In this document: positions 10,701-21,252 of the stretch, in pieces | Layout of the letters: the number at the start of each line of letters is the position of its first letter | How positions within the stretch are numbered: position 1 is the stretch's first letter | Notes under the pieces: generated by a model | What the model was told of the DNA's origin: nothing | The model's database searches: none | Seen by the model: the letters and a program-made list of their open reading frames with translations, nothing else | Translations under genes and position numbers: made by a program | Source of the DNA: Rutpela maculata | Lineage: Eukaryota > Arthropoda > Insecta > Coleoptera > Cerambycidae | Length of the DNA: 64,000 bases | Reading direction: 5' to 3' | NCBI GenBank assembly: GCA_936432065.2 | Contig: OW386285.2 | Span: forward strand, 100,445,869 to 100,509,868

Positions 10701-11378
10701 GGGCGCATCCGAGTTGTCACCCGACAGGTAATTTTCAGGTATGGATAAAAAATGGTTATAGGTAAATTCTCTCCCATGCATGCAGGTAACAAAAAGGGTA
10801 CGTTAGTATTTTATTTTGGTTTGGATTTGAAATAATACTGTTAATTAATTTTTGTTGGTTTTAACAAGCCTTTGTTCTAAATATATGTGTGCTTCTTCGA
10901 CGTTTTTTGGCAGGGCTGGCATCATCGCTCTTCGTGCATTATACACATTTTTTCTTACCAAATTAATATCTTGTTGCTTTTTTAACAAGGAACTGGACAA
11001 TTTCTCATAGTTATGGTTCAACACTGATTTTAAAATTACATTTTCTTGTCCGTGTGTTTTAACATATGCTTTACATAGAGTTTTTCTTGTTGTACATATC
11101 CATCGTTTCACACCTTCAGCTAGTGTCTTTTGAAATGAAAACTTATGTCCATTTATAACCAAAAGCAGACGATGAAACTAAGATGTTTTCAAAAATATGT
11201 TGGTATACATAGTAACCTTAATAGATACATAAAATTTACTTACTTCTAAAATGAATGATTATTATTATTGGAATCCACAATAAAATTTTATCTGGAGACA
11301 ACTTACCTATGACCCGGAGACAATTTACCTACCCATTTTTTCTACCTAAGGTACCCGGGTGACAACTAGTCTCCGCCG
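10701..11378 (-). mobile_element. Internally deleted MULE-type element with 8-bp target duplication
   Basis: The ends are inverted: GGGCGCATCCGAGTTGTCAC on the left against CGGCGGAGACTAGTTGTCAC read inward from the right, both followed by CCG. The sequence CTTACATA flanks both sides (10693-10700 and 11379-11386), a perfect 8-bp target site duplication. MULEs make 8-9 bp duplications, and the coding remnant inside (FLYWCH-type, minus strand) fits that superfamily. At 678 bp it lacks the catalytic DDE region and would depend on a helper. Confidence 0.8.
10845..11162 (-). pseudogene. N-terminal FLYWCH-type zinc finger remnant of a MULE transposase
   Basis: The 105-residue frame starts MVINGHKFSFQKTLAEGVKR and contains W-x-C near residue 22 (WICTT), a second Cys near residue 30 (KTLCKAY), and HNY near residues 49-51 where a FLYWCH finger has His-x-His. 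The following stretch (VRKNVYNARRAMMPALPKN) matches the linker usual in insect MULE transposases after the finger. The last zinc ligand appears changed to Tyr, and the DDE catalytic domain is absent, so the protein is not an active transposase. It sits within well-defined MULE ends (10701-11378). Confidence 0.65.
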
Positions 11379-12331
11379 CTTACATACTTAGTGTTTACTT
11401 ATTATGATTATGATAAGAAACAGGATAAAAATGTTACAAAACGTTATGTGTTAGTGCAATTAAAACTGAAAATTAATATAACAATAAAGAAACAGAAATG
11501 AAAAAAGAAATAAGATTTTTAGGTAAATAAATCAGTAAATACTTAAAATAAGAGAAACTCGAACCCTTGTGCATATCCACCAGAAGTATTTTAGAATGAG
11601 ATACATTTGCCATCTTGTTAAGTTAATATAAGGTTAGACAGTAGTTCTATTTAATTAAATATGTAAAGGTAGACATTTTTGTATTTTTTATCGAAACGGA
11701 CTTAAAAGGGCTCTTATAAAAATTAATACAATACAACTGCTTACTAAACAAATTCTTTAATTCTAAATGTTGTATATATATTTATATTTTTTGCAATTCC
11801 CATAAATTCCACCAATCTTCAAATACATTAAATAGCCCCGTACTTAAAATGTATATATACTTACTCACTTTAAGGATAAATTCGTTTAAAGTATATATGT
11901 TTAGGTTATAACAATTTAATTTTAATTTATAAATATGGTTTTTTACACGACTTCTTGAACTATGTTATTCTTACATAAATTCATAAACTGCAAAATAATT
12001 GACTTTTTTTAAAGATTTATTTTATACTATTAAATAAATACATGTAAAAACTAATAAGAGAAATAAATATATAAATTAAATAGTATTATTATGCTTTATT
12101 TTTTTTACTATAGCAACGTGATGTGAATTTTTCCTGTGTTTTTTAAATATTATGCAATAAAAATGTCAGTTTTTATTTTAAATTGCCGAAATCACATTTT
12201 TTAAGCTAAAGAACTTTTGTGGCCTAGAATCATTAAAACGGAAGGAAAAAGGTATATTTATTTTCTGAGGTCCAACAAAAATACACTTTTTTCTATTATG
12301 CACGCAAACTTTTTTAATTTTTAGTAATTTT
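11379..12331. other. AT-rich interval, nothing recognised
   Basis: Very AT-rich sequence with many short stop-dense frames. No inverted repeat or tandem array was seen. Confidence 0.5.
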
Positions 12332-13008
12332 ACTTCCACATCCGGTGGAAGTATAGTAACGACAAAAAATGTTTAAAAATTTTTATTGTTCAAATAGGCT
12401 TAGAATGTCATGAAACGTCGAGATTTTAAGTTTGAGCGAAAAAAAAATTCTGTCTGTCTGTCGGTCTGTAACTTTTTTTTTGTGCGCACGTTTACTCTGG
12501 AACCGTTTGAGATATTGACTTGAAATTTGGTACTCGTATGTACTTTAACGAGATCTGGAACTAGATTATATTTTCATCTTGTTCCGTCGAAGGGTTGGGG
12601 GGTAAATTTGGGGTAACTAGGTAAATCAACCAAGTAATACTCCATAAAATTGGTATTTAGTATATACAAGAGAAGCTAAGGTCTCAAAAAAAATTTTGGC
12701 ATTAGCCACCCCCATTACCACCCCCACCTAATTATTAAAGGGAATGAAAAAAAAATGTGATTTAGTGTGTACACAAGAACCAGAAACCTTAAAATATTTT
12801 TTACTTAGTCCACCTCCACTACCAACTACCCCCTATCACCCCACTACCGATGTGGGGTATCGTTTTATGGGTTTTTGTGGTAGAGGATTTCAAATATTAT
12901 ATTATTAAAGTTCCATAAACAATCATTTCCACATACAAATTTTTTTCGTGAGTGACTTGGATAGAAAATCTGGATGTGGAAGTAGTGAGTCCTTGGGCAG
13001 CGGTTTTT
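12332..13008 (+). mobile_element. Family A element, copy 1
   Basis: The element opens ACTTCCACATCC and closes GGATGTGGAAGT (12972-12983), a perfect 12-bp inverted pair, followed by a fixed tail AGTGATTCCTTGGGCAGCGG (here AGTGAGTCC). The opening word is also half of a local hairpin with GGTGGAAGT. Inside are a TCTG microsatellite, the phrase GAACCGTTTGAGATATTGAC, and a CACC-rich tract. Full length is about 680-700 bp. Other copies are at 24803, 33117, 52519 (minus), 53119 and a fragment at 13820. No protein is encoded. Confidence 0.85.
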
Positions 13009-13819
13009 ATAAATATATTATCAGGAAAACGAATCATAAGATCTCGTTTGTATTTTCAGTATTTTGTTTGTTTTGCTGATTTCCATTGGAATAAAAATAG
13101 GATTCTTCTTATTTGCGTAAGAATCTATTATTCGTTTATATGAATATTAGAATAATGTATTTTCCTATGTTACACTGTACATCAGTATTATATTCTTAAA
13201 GCAAATTAAATATTAAATATATTTACCGTTTCGGTAAAAAGTACGTAAAACGGCGTTTTGTAGAGCTTCGACCTGCTTTATTTTTAAAATAAAGACATTT
13301 TGGAACTTTATCTATAACAGGTTTCATTGCGAATGACCTAAGCCTTGAATTTGCATCGATTCCGTCGACAACAAATTACCCATGCATTTGGTGCGGGGTC
13401 CTTTGTTTATTCTTAGAATTTTCGATATTTTCTGGTAGCAGGGTGTTTTTCAAGGGATCACAAAAGGTCACATGAGGGAGGAGAGAAATCGTACGTCACG
13501 TGACACGACGGGCAGAAATCAGTAATGATTTTTTGGCTCTCTTTGAAGTACAAATTAAAAATATGGCTAAAATTCAACGATTTAAATATCTGCATATCTG
13601 AAGAAATATCAAATTGTATGGCAAAAACCGAATCGATTGGTACCTTACAATGATTATTATAGGTAAAAAAAAAAACGAATAAAAACACATAAACTTGCTC
13701 CTAAACGCATATACCCGGTCTGCACCATCGTAGGTAAAAATATATAAATAGAAAAGAAAATCAAGAGATTCTGACATTTTACCACTTTAGGCTTGTCTGG
13801 CATCAAGTATAGCAGTAAT

Positions 13820-14074
13820 TGTAAAAAAAAATGAAATTGATTCGGTGTGTGTACAAGAACCAAGGGCCTCAAAAAATTTTTAGGCAATAGCCACTTACAC
13901 TACCACTCCTACTACCGATGTGGCATATCGTTTTATGGGTTTTTGGGAGAGACGATTTCAAATATTATATTTTTCTATGAACAGTTATTTCCACATAGTG
14001 GAATGCAAATATAGTATCAACATTTTAAGAGGCTTGTATAGGAAATCTAGATGTGGAAGTAGTAATTCCTTACC
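13820..14074 (+). mobile_element. Family A element, 5'-truncated fragment
   Basis: It begins inside the element (GTGTGTGTACAAGAACCAAG) and ends with the shared closing words ATGTGGAAGTAGTAATTCCTT. The CACC tract is shortened, and a 40-bp stretch near 14000 is unrelated to other copies. Confidence 0.75.
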
Positions 14075-15342
14075 AGTGGCAAATCTTACCAATGGCAAAT
14101 GACTTTTGTCTTCCTTATGGCTCACTTAGTGTTCAAGATTTTGTGTGATAATTATACAATTTTTAAGTAGGCCAAAATAGATACTTTATCTACCCACTCT
14201 ATGAATATTGACTTGATTGACAGACATAATTGACTTAACATATAAAAAGAAAGTATTAACCATACTTAATAGTTCTAACGCGGGTTCCCCCGAGGAAATT
14301 TTGACGAAACTTTTCCCGTAAAAAGAGTATGGGATTTTTTACTTGTCTACTATTTAATAGACAAGGGAAGGATTGCTTTACATCCCCTTCGAAAGATGGT
14401 GTATCCACTAAACAATTCTCGACTAATATTGCATAGCTTTTGCATATACCCTGTATACAAGCCCCTAGAAGGTTGGGAGAGCTAGCTGTATTTCCTTGGA
14501 AATCATCCGTCTAAGTACTAACTTCAATTGGCGTTGCTTAACTTTTCATATCGAGATACGAGGATAATCAATATGGATCTCTGCTCGCCCCTGACACGCC
14601 TGTTATTTTGAACAAAATTTTCTTAAAAATCTACATTATGTGCAGATGAATGAAAGTAATAATATTAATGATTGTGATTGAACTAACTTCTAAAATACGT
14701 TCTACGTCTTTTCATTTTCATGTCATTTACCAATTATTACAATCATTGTTATACATGGAAAGGCCAAAATGTTATGTGGTTATTGTGGAAACTTCTCAAT
14801 AATAATACGTAAATGCATTGGTAATAAACCTTCCCAAAATAAGCCGGGCTCATGTAATTTAGGATATAATAATGAAAGAAATTTTAGTCACCATACGAAA
14901 AATAACTATGTTCCAACGCTAGTACCATTTAACGATGTGATAAAATGTATTAATTTTGTTATTTAGTTAAAATATTTAAAATAAAATGGTCGTCATACTT
15001 TAAGCGTGATGTGGGATTATATTTTGCTCGCTGTACTGGTATGCCAAGTAATTGTATTAAAATAGTCCTACATGAAAATATAATAATTTGAAGTTGCACC
15101 CAAATAAGAAGCCAATTTTTGTCAAAATATGACGTTCAGTGAACGTCTATTCTGGTTACTTGCAGATCCAAATATCAACTTATTTTGAGATAAAATAAGA
15201 TGGTAAGCCTGAGTTTGCTTAAAGAGCCTACACATATATAATTTGTTGCTTTGTTGGATTCCAATTTGCATGACAGATTTAATCGGGTGCAGGCTTACGG
15301 GGACAATTTTTATCGGTAGGTATGCTTTTAGAGGGCAGAATA
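14075..15342. other. Interval with no recognised gene
   Basis: Short AT-rich frames only. The sequence ACAATTTTTATCGGT at 15303 recurs almost exactly as ACAATTTTTATCGAT at 15835, on the other side of the inverted repeat that follows. Confidence 0.45.
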
Positions 15343-15834
15343 TTTACTAGTGAAATATTTTTGTCGAACTCCTCTATACGTTTCCTTAAATATATAAGGA
15401 ATAAAAACCAGACTGCAACCAACAGCTATTCTCCGGACTAATGCCCCGCCGAGCGCTGAATTACGAATTACAAGCCTGGCCGCGTTATGTGCAATAACTG
15501 TGTATTGCCACAAAACGCTAAAGTTTCGATTTTAATATGCACTGACGAGAGCCAATAGCTCGAAACTGCAGTCTGCAAGTGGTATGGGGTGGCTGGCACA
15601 AGAGCTCATTTAAGTAGGAATAAGTCTTTCGGCTGGTGTCTATTAAAATCGAAACTTTAGCGTTTCGTGGCAATACACAGTTATTGCACATAACGCGGCC
15701 AGGCTTGTAATTCGTAATTCAGCGCTCGGCGGGGCATTAGTCCGGAGAATAGCTGTTGGTTGCAGTCTGGTTTTTATTCCTTATATATTTAAGGAAACGT
15801 ATAGAGGAGTTCGACAAACATATTTCACTAGTAA
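15343..15834. repeat. Long inverted repeat (arms about 195 bp) enclosing a ribozyme
   Basis: Left arm 15343-15537 and right arm 15641-15834 are near-perfect reverse complements separated by 103 bases. The arms are GC-richer than their surroundings (for example GCCCCGCCGAGCGCTGAATT). Both arms are open in one shared frame that includes AARLVIRNSALGGALVRRI, but there is no good start codon, so I do not call a gene. The last 50 bases of the right arm recur in diverged form at 52048-52096. The loop holds the hammerhead core (15538-15577). Confidence 0.9.
15538..15577 (+). ncRNA. Type I hammerhead ribozyme with complete core
   Basis: All conserved hammerhead positions are readable in order: stem I 5' strand TGCA (15538-15541), CTGACGA (15542-15548), stem II GAGC/GCTC with a CAATA loop (15549-15561), GAAA (15562-15565), a minimal stem III (A-U and C-G pairs around a TGCA loop), the cleavage triplet GTC (15571-15573), and stem I 3' strand TGCA (15574-15577). 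Cleavage is predicted after C15573. Hammerheads with such a tiny stem III are known from Penelope-like retroelements, retrozymes and satellite DNAs, where they usually act as dimers or with loop contacts. It lies in the loop of a 195-bp-arm inverted repeat, so a transcript would present it on a long hairpin. Stem I is only four clean pairs plus wobble pairs, so activity is uncertain. Confidence 0.72.
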
Positions 15835-16287
15835 ACAATTTTTATCGATTGGCGACAACAAAGTCAATGTAGTCCTGATTTTTTGGTATTTGGAAATGAA
15901 AGGAACCATGCATTTTCTCGACAGAGCTAATGCATAAATTTGAATTAAAAGAGAGATTGGGAAGTTACAAAAACAACACTAACAACAGGATTATATTTAA
16001 ACTACATTGGACTAGTATGATTATAAATTTTAACTAGACTCAAGGAACACAAATATTCTGGTATCTGTTACATTACCTAAACGTCAATTACTATCTGCCA
16101 CATTTGATTAAAAAAAAATAATATGTCAGGGTATTTTTCGCTTAGCCGACTTGCAATTCTGATAAAATGTGATGACATGTAAGGTATGCACCTACAAACC
16201 TTTATAATATGCATTAAATAAAGCTTCATTTTATTTTTGATTATCATGGAGAAAGTAATCATGATATTTTATTGACGAATTATTAGA

Positions 16288-17199
16288 GCGGGAGCTAGGT
16301 GGCTTTTTCGGCAGCTCATCGTTTTATGAACTTTGAGATATTTTTATGGTTTAATGGATAAAGATTCATAAAATCGACATCTGGCGGGGCACCTCCTGTC
16401 AGGAGCGTCACGAACACTGTTTAAAAATCAGTGAAATCGTGTTATCGTTACAAGGCTGATTTTTCTTTTGTGTGTACACATTTTATGTTTAAAATGAATA
16501 AAATACGATCGCCAGAAAGTGGGGGCCGTCAGGAGGCGCAGCCAGAAAGGTAATAATGATACAATACATCTGAGGCACGGTACGGAATCAAGTTAGCCGA
16601 AAGTGTTAAATTCCTGTATATTTAAGAGCCTGTGATACTTTTGTTGACACTAAGAACTTTACGGGGAGGCTATTCTATTGTTGAAGGAGCTTATATTTAC
16701 GTTTTAAAAAGGAGCCAGAATTTGTAACGATGAGTTTAGAGTTCTGAGATGAAATATGCGAAAAAAAAAACAATTTTCTTCAAAAATCCTAAACATTTTC
16801 TTTCTGGCTAGCCTTACTGACGGGAGTTTCTTTCTGGGATTTTTTTTCTATGTTCAAAACATTTAAATAAATATTCTCAGCCTTAAAAAGTTTGTAACGA
16901 TGATGTTATATAACTCCGTTTTTTTACCTCTTTGACCTTTCTGGTTGCGCCCCTGATGGCCCACACTTTCTGGCGATCTTATTTTATTCATTCTAAACAT
17001 AAAATGTGTACACACAAAAAAAACTAGCTATGTAACGATGATATAGTTTCACTGATTTTTATATCTTAAGCCATTGCCAACTCGAGGGGCTGACATATGC
17101 CAGAAGTCTATTGTGTCGTTATTTAAGTTCGATAGAATTAATCAGCACATAGAAAATGCTTGTAACGATGAGTGTCCAAAAAAGCCAATTAGCTCCCGC
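16288..17199. mobile_element. DNA transposon remnant with TGTAACGATGA repeats
   Basis: Inverted ends: GCGGGAGCTAGGTGGCTTTT at 16288 and, read inward from 17199, GCGGGAGCTAATTGGCTTTT. Inner segments 16430-16560 and 16930-17060 are also inverted copies (CGCCAGAAAGTGGGGGCC against GGCCCACACTTTCTGGCG). The word TGTAACGATGA occurs four times in direct orientation (about 16725, 16889, 17032, 17161), with related inverted words near 16440. No transposase is seen. No convincing target duplication was found. Confidence 0.7.
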
Positions 17200-18141
17200 G
17201 CCATATTATGTGTGGCAATTTTCCAAATAATGTCTGTCCATCCTTCATCCTTACATCTGTTAGGTATGAATATAGACAGAAAGGAAGAAAGTAGAAATCG
17301 AAGAATCTTATAGAAAATATGCGAATGGTGGCCCCATTAAAAATTGTTAATGTTTTCTTTAATGTTTATCACCGATCTATTAAAAAAAGAATTAATTTTA
17401 AAGACGCTATCTTTTGAATAATTACGATAATAAAATAAATTATTTTTGTATATCTGAGAATTAATGACCGACATTATCTTATAAAACTTAAAGAACGCTT
17501 GTTATTATACCTGAAATGTAAATAAAGGAAGTTTTATAATCTCTCGATTTATTGAAAAATTAAATTGATTTATCAGATACAGTAAACATAAAAAATTTAA
17601 CTAATAAACTTTGTCTCTTTCTCGCTGCATCCTTTTCTCTACTCTAGTCTAATATTAACAATTACAACATGGACATGGTTCAATAGCATATAGAGGACAC
17701 CGAGGATAATCAGAATAACCCTTAGAAAAAGTTAGTTGTGGCCCCGTTGCCGAAATACAGCATGTTTTATGTATATTGGCCAAAATTTCTATTGGCTATT
17801 ACTTTCTAAAGGTATGGAAAAAAAAACAATACCCTTAGCCTAGGAAATAGCTTGCAAATTCGACGACGAATGGTTACCGTCTGCCAGTCGGTAATCGAAG
17901 AGACCATATGTGTACAAAATTTTTTTCTCTCTGGAATTTTTTGGCATGGTGGGGGATAGGGGGAAATAGAAATTTGTTTTCTATTTGAGGATAACGCGCG
18001 CGCCGATCGGAAGTTTCGTCTGCCAGCGTAATTGGGGTATGTGAAACATATACTAACTACCTATGCGGACAGATATCGATAATCATTCGATTAAAAAATA
18101 AATATAAGTTCTAGAGAGAAAAAAAAAATTGTACTTATATG

Positions 18142-19422
18142 CATAGTTGCCAACCCTACTGTTTTTTCAGTAGATCTACCGTTTTTTGGTTTTCTTCCCA
18201 GTTTTTAGTCCGACCTACTAAATCTACAGTTTTTTTTGCATATGGATCAATTATTTTATTAAAGTCCACCAAAAAGAAAAAATTCCGCACCCACTGAAAT
18301 AATTGTAGATACATCCCCAACGATTTCTAAGTAGGTTTCGTAATAGTCGCTAGATGCCGCTAGCGCTATAGCTACTTGCAAAATCCACATTTCTAGCACA
18401 TTTAGTCTGTGTTTCTAGTTTAGAAATCCATTACGATGATTACGCAGTTCTTGTTCGAACTCGTTGTTTATGACCAGCGAAACCCAAGCCGATATACTGT
18501 TATAATTCGAATATTTTTTATCGTTTAGTTCTTATAAAATATTGTTCATTATGAACAGTGATTCTAATTCCGATAATATAACGTCTACTAGTTATAGTAC
18601 ACCTAAAAAAAAAATATATATACGAAATATGAACAAAAGTTTATTGATTCGTGGCTAAATGACCAAAGATTTAGTGGATGGTTAAAAAAGAGTGGGAAAG
18701 TACAGACTCGTAACTTCCTTATTTTTTAAACGACCATGTTCGGCACATCAAATTGTAGATATTTTTAAGGCCTTTAAATATGCATACAGTGATTTTTAAA
18801 AGTTTTATCACGTCATATTCGATATTCTCTTTCGTTTTAGAGAGAAAAAAAATAAGAACACCTACCGATTCCAAACTGATTTTTTTTTAAATAACTGAAA
18901 AAATGTAAATAATAATTTTATGCTTTATTTGTAAAAGACATATCACAAACAATACTCAACGTAATAAAACAGCAACAAGAAACAAAAGAAATAAATATTT
19001 TTAAAAACAAACTTTATTAAAATGTACTAATTAATAGGAAATTGCAAAATTTTTATTAAAAATTTTTTTTTAATAACATAAATTGAAGCTAATTAAAACC
19101 TCTATAAGAAAATATTAACACAGTTCATGTACAGGGTGAGGGAAGAATATATTTAAGGAAATTATTTTTTTTCTCGTAATAATATTTTCAAAGAATTTTA
19201 CTCTATGTGCATATTTAAATGCCTTAAAAATATCTACAATTTGATGTGCCGAACATGGTCGTAGCTTAAAAAATAAGGAAGTTACGAGTCTGGGGAGTTT
19301 TAAGTGGCTGTATAGTAAAAAAAAACAGTAGATTAGCAGTTTTACTAAAATAAATTCCCAGTGTTCTACAGCTTTTTTTTGCTTATCTACAGTTTCCTCG
19401 TCTAAGAGAGTTGGCAACAGTG
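18142..19422 (+). mobile_element. hAT element, defective, with perfect 8-bp target duplication
   Basis: CTTATATG occurs on both sides (18134-18141 and 19423-19430). The element begins CATAGTTGCCAAC and, read inward from its other end, CACTGTTGCCAAC. An 8-bp duplication with CA...TG ends is the hAT signature. A transposase N-terminus remains (18551-18729). The coding segment at about 18695-18800 is repeated in reverse complement at 19200-19305, so the element is an internally rearranged, non-autonomous derivative of about 1281 bp. Confidence 0.85.
18551..18729 (+). pseudogene. hAT-type transposase N-terminal remnant
   Basis: The frame opens MNSDSNSDNITSTSYSTPKK, reaches a poly-A run near 18610 where one base is gained or lost, and continues in another frame as YEQKFIDSWLNDQRFSGWLK followed by KSGKVQTRNFLIF and a stop at 18727. 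The pattern F-x-x-x-W-L-x(5)-F-x-x-W-L-K is the usual start of insect hAT-like transposases just before a BED-type zinc finger; the finger cysteines themselves are lost. It lies inside hAT ends with a target duplication, which supports the call. Not functional. Confidence 0.6.
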
Positions 19423-19984
19423 CTTATATGGTCTCTTCGATTACCGACTGGCAGACGGTAACCATTCGTCGTCGAATTTGCGCGCTATTTCCTACCTTAT
19501 TTGTTTCAATATGTAATTCTAAAAGTACATAAAATACCGAACGGCTTGTTTCATATTTTTTGCCACGCCAAATTTCACTAAATAACACAATATGAGACTT
19601 AAAAAAATATTGATGGATGATGCGCGCAAAAATGCTGCCACTATTAAATTAGGCATTTACTTGTTTTTTTCCAACAATAATTATTATGATTTAATTACCA
19701 ATTTTTATGGAGGGGGTAAAATAATTTAAAACATAAATGTTAGATTTCACCGAATCAAGAATCTATTTCAATCCTCTCATTTATTAAAAAGCTAGTAAAA
19801 CGGCAACATAACATAGCTATTAACAATAACAATAACGGTGGCAACAAAGATGCATAATAATGCCCATAGTAACAAAATAGCAACAAACTGTCAACAAAAT
19901 AATTGTGAAATTTTTCTCGAATTCTCCCAACTTGAAGCTTGAATTTCGCAACTGAACCACGATATTGAGAGGGGGAGCCCCCCC

Positions 19985-20205
19985 CCCCCCCATAGCGACA
20001 CCCTTGTGGGAAAGTAACTTTCCCGGGCATTCCCGGACGACTATGTAACAAGCATTGGAATGTGCTTTTACTACACATGCACATACTATTTTTTCTGAAA
20101 TTGGAATCAATATTATTATAAATTAAGTAATTTCTATTGTTGTGATAAAAGTCAGAGATTCAGTGCTTATTATTTACTGTCTAAATTACAAACAGTCCGG
20201 AAATT
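19985..20205. repeat. Family D, fragment 3a
   Basis: It contains TTTCCCGGGCATTCCCGGAC and CTACACATGCACATACTATT, followed by the shared exit TTTTTTCTGAAATTGGAATC (complement of GATTTCAGAAAAAA). A C-run of 12 lies at 19979-19990. It runs into hairpin C2. Confidence 0.55.
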
Positions 20206-20314
20206 AGTATATTATATTACTAGGAGTAGAACGCACTCTTTTTTTGTGTTGAGCCCAGTTTGCGCAACTGGGCGAAACACAAAAAAAGGCGTTCTACTCC
20301 GTGTAATATATACT
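20206..20314 (+). repeat. Hairpin module C, copy 2
   Basis: Arms AGTATATTATATTACTAGGA and TCCGTGTAATATATACT enclose GAGTAGAACGCACTC and the short stem GCCCAGTTTGCGCAACTGGGC-like tip. Followed directly by B2. Confidence 0.8.
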
Positions 20315-20319
20315 ATTTT

Positions 20320-20635
20320 TTCTTCAAGCGTATTAAAATGCAAAAATTCATGTATTTATCATGAATGTATAAATATTCAAACTACAGTCATACATGTTGA
20401 CACAATATGACAAGTGGCTAGTGGATAGCGCGCCACCGGTGGCTTTCGGTATTAACATTATGTTACTAGTAAAACAATACCCACTACGGCGGCGCTTTCG
20501 GAACTAACATTATGTTACTAGTAAAACAATGTCCACTACGGTGGCGTTCGGTACTAACATTTTGTTACTAGTAAAACAATGTCCTACTTCTACTTTTTGG
20601 TGACATAATTTAAACATTTTAATACGCTTGAAGAA
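20320..20635 (+). mobile_element. MITE module B, copy 2
   Basis: Ends TTCTTCAAGCGTATTAAAAT and its exact complement ending at 20635. Three internal tandem units of about 60 bp, each ending in TTACTAGTAAAACAATGTCC-type words (20450-20590). About 95% identical by eye to B3, which follows 300 bp later in the same orientation. Confidence 0.85.
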
Positions 20636-20796
20636 AAAGTAACTTTTATGTGTAAAAAAACAATCCAGGAAATTTACTTTCCCGGACTGTTTTCTGAGAG
20701 TTGTTTAGCAACAGACTAAAATACTAGAATAGCGTATTTTAGGATCTAAAATTGCATTAAGAAAGTAGACATTCTTGACCAATTTCAGAAAGAAAT
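20636..20796. repeat. Family D, fragment 3b
   Basis: It shares CCCGGACTGTTTTCTGAGAG, AGCAACAGACTAAAATACT and ACCAATTTCAGAAAGAAATA with family D. It separates the two B+C composites, so the tandem unit here is D-C-B. Confidence 0.6.
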
Positions 20797-20926
20797 AGTA
20801 TATTATATTACTAGGAGTAGAACGCACTCTTTTTTTGTGTTGAGCCCAGGATTTGCGGCTGAGGCGAAGCCGAAGCCGCAAACTGGGCGAAACAAAAAAG
20901 GCATTCTACTCCGTGTAATATATACT
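20797..20926 (+). repeat. Hairpin module C, copy 3, with GC-rich tip
   Basis: Same arms as C2, but the tip is longer, with a GCGGCTGAGGCGAAGCCGAA-rich stem (20853-20880). Similar GAGGC/GCCTC tips are found in the D hairpins at 2450-2490 and 29660-29690. Confidence 0.8.
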
Positions 20927-20931
20927 ATTTT

Positions 20932-21252
20932 TTCTTCAAGCGTATTAAAATGCAAAAATTCATTTATTTATCATAAATTTACAAATATTCAAACTACAGT
21001 CTTACATGTTGACACAATATGACAAGTGGCTAGTGGATAGCGCGCCACCGGTGGCTTTCGGTATTAACATTATGTTACTAGTAAAACAATACCCACTACG
21101 GCGGCGCTTTCGGAACTAACATTATGTTACTAGTAAAACAATGTCCACTACGGTGGCGTTCGGTACTAACATTTTGTTACTAGTAAAACAATGTCCTACT
21201 TCTACTTCTGTTTTTGGTGACATAATTTAAACATTTTAATACGCTTGAAGAA
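20932..21252 (+). mobile_element. MITE module B, copy 3
   Basis: Same 20-bp-class inverted ends and the same three internal tandem units as B2. The two differ by a TCTG insertion near 21208 and a few substitutions. The close match suggests a recent tandem duplication of the D-C-B unit. Confidence 0.85.

Larger units (their letters stand above)
17841..19494. mobile_element. Outer inverted-repeat element, split by a hAT insertion
   Basis: The ends are about 70-bp inverted repeats: TAGGAAATAGCTTGCAAATT at 17841 and its near complement ending at 19494, with GGTTACCGTCTGCCAGTCGG inside. Removing the inserted 18142-19422 element and one target copy leaves about 365 bp, a typical MITE size. No coding region of its own. 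Confidence 0.75.

Noticed and set aside
15328..15930. Open frame shared by both inverted arms (AARLVIRNSALGGALVRRI)
   Set aside because: No good start codon in either arm, no recognised domain, and openness in both arms follows from the inverted duplication. It may be element-derived coding sequence, but I cannot support a gene.
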